From contig CAYMVL010000036.1 in NCBI GenBank assembly GCA_964394145.1, positions 1-24,931 of the forward strand: a DNA stretch of 24,931 bases, given 5' to 3'. The notes below the pieces were generated by a model, which saw only the letters and a program-made list of their open reading frames with translations, did no database searches and had not been told where the DNA came from. Numbering within the stretch: position 1 is the first letter of the stretch; every line of letters starts with the position of its first letter. The stretch comes from JAFGBN01 sp964394145 (lineage in GTDB: Bacteria; Chloroflexota; Dehalococcoidia; GIF9; AB-539-J10). Made by a program: the position numbers and the translations under genes. Shown here in pieces: positions 1-8,033 of the stretch.

Positions 1-387
1 GGCGGCACTCCTACATTCGAGGCGGAAGGCTACTATGATGTGCATCTCGACAGCGCTGAGGGCGTGAATAGCCTGCTTGTTGAATTCTGTCCGGCAGAAG
101 AGGTTTACTTCTGGGATGTTGACAGCGAAAGCTGGGTGCTGGCCAGCAACCAGGTATATGATGCATCGACCATGTGCGTCGTGGTTACCATCACCGCCGA
201 GACCGACCCCAGCCTGTCGGATTTGACCGGTACCCCATTCGCTTCGGCACAGGTTGTTCCATTACCAACACCACCGGTTGGGGGGGAAGCCTACCCTGTG
301 AACAAGGTTGGTTTAATAGCGCCGTGGCTTGCCCTGTTTGCCGCTTTGATAGGCGGGGGTGTATTTGTGAGGAGGCGCAGTGCTTGA
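1..387 (+). CDS. C-terminal part of an anchored surface protein (5' end outside window)
   Basis: The reading frame is open from the first base and ends at TGA 385-387, so 128 codons of a longer gene are visible. The visible part is an acidic, beta-rich extracellular-looking segment containing CPAEEVYFWDVDSESWV, followed by a Thr/Pro-rich linker (LPTPPV), then GGEAYPVN, a hydrophobic helix of about 20 residues and a basic RRRSA tail. This motif-helix-basic layout is what C-terminal sorting or anchoring signals look like. The same ending occurs in the protein at 3194-4507. I infer an exported protein held at the cell surface; the domain function is unknown. The last codons and the stop lie inside the first unit of a tandem repeat (382-564), so the repeat may have inserted at, or shaped, the 3' end. 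Confidence 0.8.
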   Translation, partial: GGTPTFEAEGYYDVHLDSAEGVNSLLVEFCPAEEVYFWDVDSESWVLASNQVYDASTMCVVVTITAETDPSLSDLTGTPFASAQVVPLPTPPVGGEAYPVNKVGLIAPWLALFAALIGGGVFVRRRSA

Positions 388-564
388 GATTGCTTCGGCG
401 CCGATGCGCCTCGCAATGACAGGGAGTGTGAGGCGGGGCAGGGCTTGAGATTGCTTCGGCGCCTATGCGCCTCGCAATGACAGGGTGCGTGAGGTGCCGC
501 AGGGCTTGAGTCTGCCTCAGTGGTGATGGGCCTCGCAATGACAGGGTGCGTGGGGCGGCGTAGA
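382..564. repeat. Three tandem 61-bp units with an internal palindrome
   Basis: Units start at 382, 443 and 504, each beginning GCTTGAG and separated by exactly 61 bp. Each contains TCGCAATGACAGGG. Units 1 and 2 fold: in unit 1, ATTGC (389-393) pairs with GCAAT (413-417) and GGCGC (397-401) pairs with GCGCC (406-410) around a 4-nt loop. Unit 3 has lost most of the left arm. A decayed trace (GCTGGGGTGTAATGACA) follows at 565. On the minus strand these units encode the spurious peptide CHCEAHRRRSNL, which I know as a frequent false ORF from a widespread REP-like palindrome. No gene lies between 388 and 738; beyond the repeat I see only the ribosome-binding site of the next gene. Confidence 0.85.
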
Positions 565-738
565 GCTGGGGTGTAATGACACCAAGGACAGGGGATTGTA
601 ACCCGAAATGAAAAATCCTGATGACGAGTAACTCGAAGAGGGGGTGATAGCCGTGTGATAGCAGATGGTAAATGAAGGAGCGGTCATGCCTCACGTCGAG
701 GGGCAACCGGTGACTTTGAAGGGAAAGGAGTTGAGCAA

Positions 739-1452
739 ATGAAGAAGCTTGCGTTTGTGGCATTAGCGTTAGTAGTTATATCAGGCCTCATGGCATTGCC
801 AGTACTGGCAGCACGGCCGGACAGTGGAGCGAGCACTTGTACCACCATACAGGATGGCACGCTCACATATTCTGACGGTCATTATCTGGCAGGGGAGCCA
901 CTAGAGACAGGCTACGACCCGTATGGCTACAACTACCAGGGTCATATGTTTAAAGGGTCTTATTTCAATGCGTATTCCGGAGGGGCTGGCTTCGCCCCGT
1001 ATGAAGGGGATGATGATGCTTATTTGGAAGAATATCCGGGCGCCGAGACTCATTGGGCCTGGCCCTATCGGGAAGTGAATCTTGTCATGAAATGGAACGA
1101 CGCCTGGCTGAGCAACAAGGACTGCGATAGCGACGGAAAGCTGGACAGGCATTATGGCTTCCCGAGCTATAAGGGCTCTGGGGCATGGGAGACTAACCAC
1201 ATGTGGGGAGAGGACTTGGATGAGGATGGGAATCCTTATAAGTGGAACTACTTCTGTAAGATAGTTGCTGTGCCGGCAGATGCCCTATTAGATGAGGGAA
1301 TCTGGTATACGCCTGACGGCATTGTGATTGGCCCAGTTATATGGGGTGAGTTCGCGACTATCCAGGAAGTATCGAACGACCCCGGACTGAATGAGCACGG
1401 ATGCATTTACAAATCACCCGCCTCTGCCGGGTTCGGTTTTTATGCGCCATAA
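739..1452 (+). CDS. Secreted protein of unknown function
   Basis: A 237-residue protein. The ATG at 739 is preceded by AAGGAG with about 8 nt spacing. The N-terminus is a clear Sec signal peptide: MKK, a hydrophobic core of about 18 residues, then an Ala-rich site ending VLAA before RPDSG, so cleavage near residue 25 is likely. The mature protein is rich in Tyr, Trp, Gly and Asp, with a DCDSDGKLD stretch resembling a calcium-binding loop and a few Cys. There is no C-terminal helix, so unlike its two flanking surface proteins it should be released or held non-covalently. I do not recognise the family. Its position between two anchored surface proteins suggests an envelope or extracellular role, which is inference only. 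Confidence 0.75.
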   Translation: MKKLAFVALALVVISGLMALPVLAARPDSGASTCTTIQDGTLTYSDGHYLAGEPLETGYDPYGYNYQGHMFKGSYFNAYSGGAGFAPYEGDDDAYLEEYPGAETHWAWPYREVNLVMKWNDAWLSNKDCDSDGKLDRHYGFPSYKGSGAWETNHMWGEDLDEDGNPYKWNYFCKIVAVPADALLDEGIWYTPDGIVIGPVIWGEFATIQEVSNDPGLNEHGCIYKSPASAGFGFYAP

Positions 1453-1473
1453 AGTCTGATTGTGACAGGGACT

Positions 1474-1511
1474 GCGGGGAGCAGGGTAAAAACTCTGCTC
1501 CCTGTGGCTTT
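1474..1511 (+). terminator. Probable intrinsic terminator of the secreted-protein gene
   Basis: Twenty-odd bases after the stop, GGGAGCAG (1477-1484) and CTGCTCCC (1495-1502) form an 8-bp perfect stem with a 10-nt A-rich loop. The stem can be extended by G-U pairs. A short T-run (TTTT at about 1508-1511) follows after a few bases. The T-tract is short and slightly displaced, so efficiency is uncertain. Confidence 0.55.
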
Positions 1512-1570
1512 TCGTAAAACAGAGACGGATTCCCGGGCTCAGCAAACAGAGGAGTGACAATGCAAGGCGA

Positions 1571-1930
1571 TTATTTCAGAATCGTTATTCCGGCCATGTG
1601 TTCAATGATGCCAAGATGCTTGCGCAGTCCGATAAAGGGCAGTCTGCCCAGAGATGTTTGGAGCAAAATTAGCTCGCCGCCGCTGTCATCTCTCTGAATA
1701 AAGATGAAGCCGACCTCCGGGGGCCTGCCCTCGGCGGCAACGACAAGGATACTATCGTTGTCCACCGGTTTGGCCTTTTGAAATCGTTCCCGCTTGAGCT
1801 TTTGAGCTATTTCATCCAGGGTGGTACTCCCGTTGAAAAGCCAGCGGTAAGACTGGACATGCTTGATAGGGAAGTAGGTGTCCCTCTTTGCCCCCTTGGT
1901 TGTTGTTTCCATTTCCTCTTTATGTGTCAT
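1571..1930 (-). CDS. Hypothetical small cytoplasmic protein
   Basis: 119 residues, no signal peptide or membrane segment, mixed charged sequence with a basic N-terminal half (KLKRERFQKAKP) and a hydrophobic beta-like second half (DSILVVAAEG, EVGFIFIQRD, GELILLQTSLG). I do not recognise the family. An in-frame TAG just upstream forbids a longer start. The ATG at 1930 has no good Shine-Dalgarno of its own, but a 10-codon reading frame with a strong one (1920-1952) runs across it, so translational coupling is possible. It is followed across a gap by the same-strand neighbourhood of convergent genes and is not clearly in an operon. Probably real because of its length and clean sequence, but function is open. 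Confidence 0.5.
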   Translation of the reverse strand: MTHKEEMETTTKGAKRDTYFPIKHVQSYRWLFNGSTTLDEIAQKLKRERFQKAKPVDNDSILVVAAEGRPPEVGFIFIQRDDSGGELILLQTSLGRLPFIGLRKHLGIIEHMAGITILK

Positions 1931-1952
1931 GGTCTATCTCGGTGACGCCCAT
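1920..1952 (-). CDS. Possible 10-codon leader ORF overlapping the 119-aa gene start
   Basis: On the minus strand a consensus AGGAGG (1965-1960) is followed after 7 nt by ATG (1952). The frame reads MGVTEIDHDT and stops at TAA (1922-1920), overlapping the ATG (1930) of the 119-residue gene in another frame. The best ribosome-binding site in the region therefore serves this mini-ORF, not the longer gene. It could be a coupling leader, or a sign that the longer gene has a decayed or frameshifted start. No regulatory residues typical of attenuators are seen. Confidence 0.3.
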   Translation of the reverse strand: MGVTEIDHDT

Positions 1953-2040
1953 ATTGCCGCCTCCTGGCAGAGCGATATTCTACACTGCGCACCAGGGGCG
2001 GGACAAGGGTGGGGATACCCTGCGGGCTCCCCGGGTTAAG

Positions 2041-2904
2041 TCACCTTGAGGCTACGATGTATCCGGCGACGAGAATGAGGACGCCTCCCACAATCATGAG
2101 CGCTGTGGGCTGCTGGCTGAGGAAGATAGAGCCGAAAACGATGGCGCTGACAGGCTCAAAATAGGTAAAGACAACCGCTTTTTGAGCTTTTACCATCCCC
2201 AGTCCCTTGAGGTAAAGAGTAACGGCAAATGCCGTGTTCACGATGCCCATCAGTAGCAGAAACATCCATGAACCCGAAGCGGCAGAGAAATCGCTGCCTA
2301 TGGCGAAGGGAACCAGAAAGACCGCCGCTATAGCATAGGAATAGAATGCCACTACCAGACTGGAAAAGCTGGCTAGAGCCCTCTTTGAGGCGATGATGAA
2401 TCCGGCATAGGCAAGGCTGGCGAATATGCCCAGTACCACACCGAGGAGGTTTAGGTCGCTAACGTGGACATTCTGCCCGTATGCAATGACTGCTATTCCC
2501 GCTATTGATATTGCCAGCGCGATCAGGGTGGACCTCTCCAGTTTCTCCTTGAGAAATACAGGCGCAAGCAAAGGCACAAAGATGGGCGCGGTGTAATTCA
2601 GCAACACGGCATTGCCGATGGGAATGAGCTTCATCGAATGGAAAAGCAGCCCCCAGCCCAGCGCCAGCAGGAAACCCTGGATGAGCATGACCTTCCAGGA
2701 CCTGGCGGCGCTCCGCACTTCAGCTTTCCGTGTCAGGAGCACCACGGGCAGCAGGACCAAACTGGCAATTAAGACCCTGAAGAAGGCGATGGTGTAGGAG
2801 TCATAGGGGAGCCAGTTTACGATTACACCATTGGAGCCCCAGATGATGGCCGGAAGAGCTACGTAGAAGTATCCCATGTACTGCGGATTGATTTTTTTCA
2901 GCAC
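2041..2904 (-). CDS. EamA-family (DMT superfamily) permease
   Basis: 287 residues with about ten hydrophobic helices arranged as two EamA repeats of five (roughly residues 10-140 and 150-285). This is the usual length and layout of drug/metabolite exporters of the DMT superfamily. The first repeat begins with the characteristic IIWGSNGVIVNWL and has FFRVLIASLVLLP; the second contains FEPVSAIVFGSIFLSQQ, a hallmark of EamA domains. It acts in the cytoplasmic membrane; substrate cannot be told from sequence, and relatives export amino acids, metabolites or nucleobases. The start is GTG (2904), with no strong Shine-Dalgarno; an ATG at residue 10 is an alternative. A TATAAT box lies about 42 nt upstream on the same strand. 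Single-gene unit. Confidence 0.9.
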   Translation of the reverse strand: MLKKINPQYMGYFYVALPAIIWGSNGVIVNWLPYDSYTIAFFRVLIASLVLLPVVLLTRKAEVRSAARSWKVMLIQGFLLALGWGLLFHSMKLIPIGNAVLLNYTAPIFVPLLAPVFLKEKLERSTLIALAISIAGIAVIAYGQNVHVSDLNLLGVVLGIFASLAYAGFIIASKRALASFSSLVVAFYSYAIAAVFLVPFAIGSDFSAASGSWMFLLLMGIVNTAFAVTLYLKGLGMVKAQKAVVFTYFEPVSAIVFGSIFLSQQPTALMIVGGVLILVAGYIVASR

Positions 2905-2945
2905 GGCTACTCGGATTTAGTGAAGCAGGAAAGTAACATCGCACC

Positions 2946-2951
2946 ATTATA
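2946..2951 (-). promoter_or_regulatory. Candidate -10 box for the EamA gene
   Basis: The minus strand reads TATAAT here, which would put transcription start near 2939 and give a leader of about 35 nt before the GTG. No convincing -35 hexamer is seen at 16-18 nt, so this is a match on one element only. Confidence 0.35.
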
Positions 2952-3193
2952 CACTATAGGCTTAGGAAGTCTCACTTGTATGATGGGGACCATATATATG
3001 CACTGTGGAATAACGGCTCCCTGGCCGATGGCTTAATGACCAGAGCCAGGTGACGCCAGACGGCTGCCATATGTGACCCATGAAGGATGTGGTGCACACG
3101 GTAAGCGAGGTCAAAAACACTTGACAATCTGGAGATGACTGTGCTTTCCTTAATGTAAGGGTGAAACATAAGATTCACAAAAGGGGGCCAGAA

Positions 3194-4507
3194 ATGGGGA
3201 GAAAGAATATCATCCGGGAACTTGCAGACCTGAATGGTGTGTTAATGATAGCGATAACTCTGGTTGTGATTTTCGGACTGCTGGCAGGCCCACTAGCTGG
3301 GCCAGTAGCTGCGCAGCCCCCCTCATGTGACAACTCGTACACGACAGTGGAATTCCTAAGCGAGACCTGTGCGGACAGCCCCCCCTGTACCTGGGAGTAC
3401 AGGGTCTGCCAGTATGGCTTTGCTCTGAGTCACTGGCTCCTCGCCAGGTGTCCCTGCTTCGAAAGCCATATAGTTGAGGTGGGCTATATCGACGCCCAGA
3501 ACAACAAGACGGTGCTACAGGAGTGCACTGAGGCACAGACGACACCATGCTGGGAGTTTGGACTGGACCCTATCACAGGCTTGTTCGGACTCAAGTGGGA
3601 CAATCTTCCCGGACCTGAGAACGAGTGCTGGACATTATATTTTACTATTGACGAGGACATTGCAGGGGAGGAAATCGACTGGGCCAGCAAGTTTGCCGCC
3701 TGTGACCCCGGAGCCGGGACCGTCATTGGGCCGGTATGTTCCTGCGGATGTAGCGAACTGTTAGCATTTAAGTACTATGATGTCAATCAGGATGGGAAGT
3801 ATGACTACGAATCATCTACAGAAGAGAATCCTGTGGGTGACTATCCACTTGAAGGCTGGGAGATTTGTCTGGACGACTCTGACTGCAGGACAACAGATGA
3901 GAATGGCTTTGTTGACTTCGGCTGTGTGTCGCAGGGAGAGCACCAGGTGTGTGAGACGCCGGGGACGGTTGTCTGGATCAACAGCGAGCCTGGCGGTGGA
4001 ACGCTCTGCTATAACGTGACGATGGAGCCCGGCGAGCAGCTGAGACTGCACTTCGGAAACTATGACCCCCAGCCGCAGTCAGCTTATATCCGCGCCGGTA
4101 AATACTATGACTATAATCATGATGGACAGTGTAACGGCCCTTGCTGCCCCTTGAACGAATGGGAGATTTGCCTGAACGGCGACTGCAAGGTAACTCACGA
4201 CTACTGCATGTTATGCGGCGGCTGTACCGACTACTGGGAGGTCGAACCGGGCACTTACACGCTGTGTGAGACAGCACAGGCCGGTTGGGTCAACAGCGAC
4301 CCCGGCGTTGCACCGTATTGCAAGGAGGTCACTGTTAAGGCCGGTGACTTTCTCTGCGTACCGTTCGGGAATTGGGAGCCACCCGGAGAAGTTGGTGGTG
4401 AAGCCTACCCCGTGAACAGGCTCGTTATCCTGGCGCCCTGGATTACGCTGGCCGCAGCTATAGTAGCTGCAGTTGCGCTGGTAAGGCGCCATTGGATATG
4501 GAAATAG
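3194..4507 (+). CDS. Secreted Cys-rich surface protein with two SdrD-B-like repeats and C-terminal anchor
   Basis: 437 residues from ATG 3194, chosen because AAGGGGG lies about 7 nt upstream; an in-frame GTG at 3161 has its only SD-like bases one nt away. Layout: basic N-terminus and signal peptide ending PVAA before QPPSC; a Cys-rich domain (about residues 35-190); two related repeats starting KYYDVNQDGKYDY (about 200) and KYYDYNHDGQCNG (about 310). Each repeat runs on through EGWEICL/NEWEICL, CETP/CETA and GW-NSDPG-like segments to FGNY/FGNW. DxNxDGxxD followed by a W-x-I-x-L strand is typical of SdrD B-like/prealbumin-like surface domains, where it binds Ca2+. The end is GGEAYPVN, a hydrophobic helix and RRHWIWK. 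I infer a disulphide-stabilised, calcium-dependent stalk or adhesin. The repeats share their core but differ in Cys number, the second having extra C-C pairs. Confidence 0.8.
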   Translation: MGRKNIIRELADLNGVLMIAITLVVIFGLLAGPLAGPVAAQPPSCDNSYTTVEFLSETCADSPPCTWEYRVCQYGFALSHWLLARCPCFESHIVEVGYIDAQNNKTVLQECTEAQTTPCWEFGLDPITGLFGLKWDNLPGPENECWTLYFTIDEDIAGEEIDWASKFAACDPGAGTVIGPVCSCGCSELLAFKYYDVNQDGKYDYESSTEENPVGDYPLEGWEICLDDSDCRTTDENGFVDFGCVSQGEHQVCETPGTVVWINSEPGGGTLCYNVTMEPGEQLRLHFGNYDPQPQSAYIRAGKYYDYNHDGQCNGPCCPLNEWEICLNGDCKVTHDYCMLCGGCTDYWEVEPGTYTLCETAQAGWVNSDPGVAPYCKEVTVKAGDFLCVPFGNWEPPGEVGGEAYPVNRLVILAPWITLAAAIVAAVALVRRHWIWK

Positions 4508-4548
4508 AGATAGCCGTGCCTCCTTTTGTACTCGTTGCACCGGTTTAG

Positions 4549-6381
4549 CTACTGTTGGGTGCTTCGCCGGTAAGGAGAGCCATCCCTTAATCGTTCTGCC
4601 TGGGTGAGTAACTTCTTGCGCAGTCTGATATTTTCAGGAGTCACTTCGACGAGTTCATCCCTGTTGATGAAGTCTATTGCCTGCTCCAGGCTCAGTTTAA
4701 CGGGAGGTGTTAGCTTTATGGCAATGTCGGATGTGGACGACCGTATATTGGTCTTTTTCTTCTCTTTGCATACATTGATAGCTATGTCATGCGGCCGGGA
4801 GTTGAGTCCCACTATCATGCCTTCGTAGACGGGTGTACCCGGTTCAATGAATGTGTCGCCACGCCCCTGAGCATTGTTCAGGCCGTAGGTAACAGCTACC
4901 CCGTGCTCGGATGCTACGAGCGCTCCATTGCGCGCCGAGAACAGGTCTCCGTGCCACGGCTCATAGCCAAGGAAAGCAGCATTCATGACGCCTTCACCAC
5001 GCGTGGCAGTAAGGAAGGCATTGCGAAAACCGATGAGTCCCTTGGTTGGCACATGAAATTCTAAATGCACATTGTCATGGCCATCGTTTCGCATATCTGT
5101 AAGCTGAGCTTGCCTCTGGCTCAAAATCTCGGTTAAAGTGCCGATGTATTCATCCCGGGTGTCAATGGTGAGAATCTCCATCGGCTCCATAAGTTGGCCG
5201 TCTATTATCCTGGTAATAGCTTCTGGCCGGGAGATTTCAAATTCGTAACCTTCCCGGCGCAGAGTCTCGACCAGGATAGCCAGGTGTAATTCTCCTCTGC
5301 CCTTGACTAGAAAGATGTCCGGGCTCTCCATGTCCTGGACCCTGAGGCTGAGATTGGTCTCCAGTTCTCTGTAGAGTCGCTGGCGTAGCTGGCGCGCAGT
5401 GCTGAAGCGCCCCTCGCGGCCGGCCAACGGGGAGGTATTCACTCTGAGTGTCATTTCTACGGTGGGTTGGCCCACCTCTATTCGCGGCAGGGCCTCGGGG
5501 TGCTCCGCGCTGGCAATGGTATCTCCAATGCCGACCTCGTCGAGTCCCGTCACAGCTACTATGTCGCCCGCTCCAGCTTCCGCTACCTCCAGTCGCTTGA
5601 GACCGAGATAGGTAAATAGCTCGGCAATCTCATAAGGGGTTATGCTGCCGTCGGCAGCCACAGTGACTACAGGCTGGTGCGGTGTGACTCTGCCTCTCCA
5701 GATCCTGCCGATAGCTATTCTGCCTTTGTGGCTATCGTAGTCCAGGTTGGACACCAGCATTTGAAAGGGGCCGTCTTCAATTTGCGGTGGTGGGACTTCC
5801 CGTAAGATACATTCCAGGAGGGGAGTGATATCTTTGCCTTTTACGCCCTGTTCGGTTACGACAGTGCCTTCCTTAGCACTGGAATATAGCACAGGGAAAT
5901 CGAACTGCTCAGCGCTGCTGGCTAGTTCCAAAAAGAGGTTCTCGGTCGACCTCAGCACGTCCGCTATGCGCGAATGTTCCCGGTCTATCTTGTTGATAAC
6001 TACGATGGGCTTCAGCCCTTTTTCCAGTGCTTTGCGGAGCACGAACTTGGTCTGCGGCATAGGCCCTTCTATGGAGTCCACCAGTAGCAGGCAGCCATCG
6101 GCCATGCTTATCACCCGCTCCACCTCGCCGCTGAAATCGGCATGGCCCGGTGTGTCGATGATATTGATTTTGACTCCCCCGTAAACTATGGCCGTGTTCT
6201 TGGCCATGATAGTAATGCCCTTTTCCCGTTCAAGTGCGCCCTGGTCCATTATGAGCTCGCCCACATTCTGGTTATTGCGAAAGACCCTGCTCTGTTTCAG
6301 CATGGCATCTACCAGCGTGGTCTTACCATGGTCAACATGAGCGATAATGGCTATGTTTCTTATGTCGTTGCGGTAATTCAT
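4549..6381 (-). CDS. typA: Translational GTPase TypA/BipA
   Basis: About 610 residues, normal for TypA. It is a ribosome-associated GTPase of the EF-G/LepA group that helps 50S assembly and translation under stress, including cold. From the chosen start the G1 motif AHVDHGKT is at residues 14-21, with G3 DTPGHADF and G4 NKID following; then an EF-Tu-like domain II, EF-G III/V-like domains (SPDIFLVKGRGELHLAIL) and the TypA-specific C-terminus with LTPPVKLSLEQAIDFI. I chose ATG 6381 (MNYRNDIRNIAI) because family members begin a few residues before IRNIAII. ATG 6423 and 6402 are in-frame alternatives, and none has a clear Shine-Dalgarno. It follows the DEAD-box helicase by 42-84 nt on the same strand, consistent with one transcript. 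Confidence 0.96.
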   Translation of the reverse strand: MNYRNDIRNIAIIAHVDHGKTTLVDAMLKQSRVFRNNQNVGELIMDQGALEREKGITIMAKNTAIVYGGVKINIIDTPGHADFSGEVERVISMADGCLLLVDSIEGPMPQTKFVLRKALEKGLKPIVVINKIDREHSRIADVLRSTENLFLELASSAEQFDFPVLYSSAKEGTVVTEQGVKGKDITPLLECILREVPPPQIEDGPFQMLVSNLDYDSHKGRIAIGRIWRGRVTPHQPVVTVAADGSITPYEIAELFTYLGLKRLEVAEAGAGDIVAVTGLDEVGIGDTIASAEHPEALPRIEVGQPTVEMTLRVNTSPLAGREGRFSTARQLRQRLYRELETNLSLRVQDMESPDIFLVKGRGELHLAILVETLRREGYEFEISRPEAITRIIDGQLMEPMEILTIDTRDEYIGTLTEILSQRQAQLTDMRNDGHDNVHLEFHVPTKGLIGFRNAFLTATRGEGVMNAAFLGYEPWHGDLFSARNGALVASEHGVAVTYGLNNAQGRGDTFIEPGTPVYEGMIVGLNSRPHDIAINVCKEKKKTNIRSSTSDIAIKLTPPVKLSLEQAIDFINRDELVEVTPENIRLRKKLLTQAERLRDGSPYRRSTQQ

Positions 6382-6465
6382 TGTGTGGATAGAAGGCGGC
6401 ATAGCCGGGCTGGGCGAGATCATATTGCTTTCAATATCCGTCGAGCAGTACCTTCTTCGGCTTGT

Positions 6466-7680
6466 TTAGCCAGCAGTCACCCTTTTGCTACGAGCCTGCT
6501 GGTTCCGCATCACGCTCCGTCGCAGTGGCGCTGAAGAGCCCGTGCGGCCCTGAGCCGGTACTGTGTAATCAAAATTCTCCAGCCTTCTCCGTTCCAGTGG
6601 CACGTTGAGAATATGCTCGAGAGCGTGCACCATGGCCGTGTCTTCGCCTGTCACGAGTGTGAATGCAGTGCCTGTCTTCCCGATTCGCCCGGTGCGGCCG
6701 ATGCGATGGATGTAGGCGTCTGTAGTGTCGGGCATGTCATAGTTGACAACGTGGGAAATGTCCAGGACATCGATGCCCCGGGCAGCGATATCAGTCGCCA
6801 CCAGAATCTTAAACGAGCCGGAGCGGAAGCCGTCGAGTGCGGCCTGCCGCTGGTACTGGGACATGTTACCCTGCAATGAGGCCACGCGGTAGCCGTTCCT
6901 GGCCAGTTGCGTCGCAACACGGTCGGCACGTTGCTTTGTGCGCGTGAACACGAGTACAGGGCCCGTTTGCATCTGGCGTAGAAGACCTGCCAGAAGTGCC
7001 GTCTTGCGATGTTGCTCAACCGGATACAATACGTGTGACACGGTGTTTGCCGGCGATATAGCGCCGATTTGCACCGTGACCGGGTTATGCAGTATTTCCC
7101 GCACCAGATGCCTGATATCCTCAGGCATTGTAGCTGAGAAAAGCAGCGTCTGCCGTGGCTTCAGGATACAGCTCAGAATGCTGCGGATGTCAGGCAGGAA
7201 GCCCATATCGAACATCCGGTCGGCCTCGTCGATTACAAGGACTTGCAGCTGTGACAAATCTATTGTGCCCTTCCACAGATGGTCGATCAGCCTACCGGGG
7301 CAGGCCACAATGATTTCCACCCCGTTCTGCAGCCTCCAGTTTTGCTGCTCCATGCTTACGCCACCGTAGATGGCGACATTCCTCAGCCCGGTTTCCTTCC
7401 CCAGTGCGCTGATAGTCTCACATGTTTGCTCGGCCAGCTCACGTGTGGGCGAGACTATGAGAGCAGCCACACGGCCTCTAGGGCTTTGCAGCAAGCGGTG
7501 TAGAATCGGCAGCACAAAAGCTGCAGTTTTACCGGTCCCTGTCTGGGCCAGACCGATGAGGTCCCGCCCCTGCATAATTGGCGGAATAGCTTTAGCTTGA
7601 ATCGGTGTGGGTGTAAGATAACCGAGCGCCTGTACACCGGCCATGACGCTCGGATCTAAATTGAAAGTGTCGAAACTCAT
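6466..7680 (-). CDS. DEAD-box ATP-dependent RNA helicase (RhlE-like)
   Basis: 404 residues. All core motifs are present: Q motif (F6 and TPTPIQ), motif I AQTGTGKT (45-52), Ia PTRELAEQ, II DEAD (151-154), III SAT (182-184), IV-V (VFTRTKQRAD, ATDIAARGID) and VI HRIGRTGR (325-332). It unwinds short RNA duplexes with ATP and probably acts in ribosome assembly or mRNA turnover. The C-terminal extension after the two RecA-like lobes is short and basic, as in small RhlE-type enzymes, with no DbpA-type RNA-binding domain. Start ATG 7680 has GGGAG about 6 nt upstream. It lies 23 nt after the RRM protein gene, so co-expression with an RNA-binding partner is very likely. Confidence 0.95.
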   Translation of the reverse strand: MSFDTFNLDPSVMAGVQALGYLTPTPIQAKAIPPIMQGRDLIGLAQTGTGKTAAFVLPILHRLLQSPRGRVAALIVSPTRELAEQTCETISALGKETGLRNVAIYGGVSMEQQNWRLQNGVEIIVACPGRLIDHLWKGTIDLSQLQVLVIDEADRMFDMGFLPDIRSILSCILKPRQTLLFSATMPEDIRHLVREILHNPVTVQIGAISPANTVSHVLYPVEQHRKTALLAGLLRQMQTGPVLVFTRTKQRADRVATQLARNGYRVASLQGNMSQYQRQAALDGFRSGSFKILVATDIAARGIDVLDISHVVNYDMPDTTDAYIHRIGRTGRIGKTGTAFTLVTGEDTAMVHALEHILNVPLERRRLENFDYTVPAQGRTGSSAPLRRSVMRNQQARSKRVTAG

Positions 7681-7703
7681 TATAACTCCCTGTGGCTGTC
7701 GTA

Positions 7704-8033
7704 CTAATATCTCCTCTGCCTTCCGCCTCCACGTCCACCGCCTCTGCCGCCATCTCCTCTATAGCCGAATGAGCCGCCGCTCCTGTTATCAGGACGAGGC
7801 CGCGCTTCATTGACCACAAGTGCTCGCTCTCTTAGCTCCTTGCCGTTAAGGCCCGCGATGGCAGCTTGAGCCTCATTGTCAGATGGCATCTCGACAAAGG
7901 CAAACCCCTTCGGCCTCCCACTCAATCTGTCGCTTACAATGGTTGCAGATGTGACCTCCCCGTAAGCCTGGAACTCCTGCTTCAATTCATCTTCGGTCAT
8001 GTCATAGGATAAGTTGCCTACATATATTCTCAT
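7704..8033 (-). CDS. RRM-domain RNA-binding protein with Gly/Arg tail
   Basis: 109 residues. A single RRM fills residues 1-80: RNP2 IYVGNL (3-8) and RNP1 KGFAFVEM (42-49) with the aromatic positions kept. A Gly/Arg-rich tail with GGRGGGRGGGR follows. This is the architecture of the short cold-induced Rbp proteins of cyanobacteria and other bacteria, which bind single-stranded RNA. The start is ATG 8033 because AGGGGG lies 9 nt upstream and the RRM begins at once; the longer frame to 8111 adds an unrelated basic leader. The gene is first in a run with the helicase and TypA. A candidate promoter at 8216-8244 would give it a leader of about 175 nt. Confidence 0.93.
   Translation of the reverse strand: MRIYVGNLSYDMTEDELKQEFQAYGEVTSATIVSDRLSGRPKGFAFVEMPSDNEAQAAIAGLNGKELRERALVVNEARPRPDNRSGGSFGYRGDGGRGGGRGGGRQRRY

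Noticed and set aside
382..564. CRISPR array
   Set aside because: Units are contiguous 61-bp tandem copies with no constant repeat/variable spacer structure and no cas genes nearby.
191..763. 190-aa minus-strand open frame
   Set aside because: It is a translation of the tandem palindromic repeat (CHCEAHRRRSNL-type false peptide) and overlaps two better-supported genes.
3121..3156. Promoter before the 3194 surface gene (TTGACA at 3121)
   Set aside because: The -35 is perfect but no acceptable -10 lies 16-19 nt downstream.
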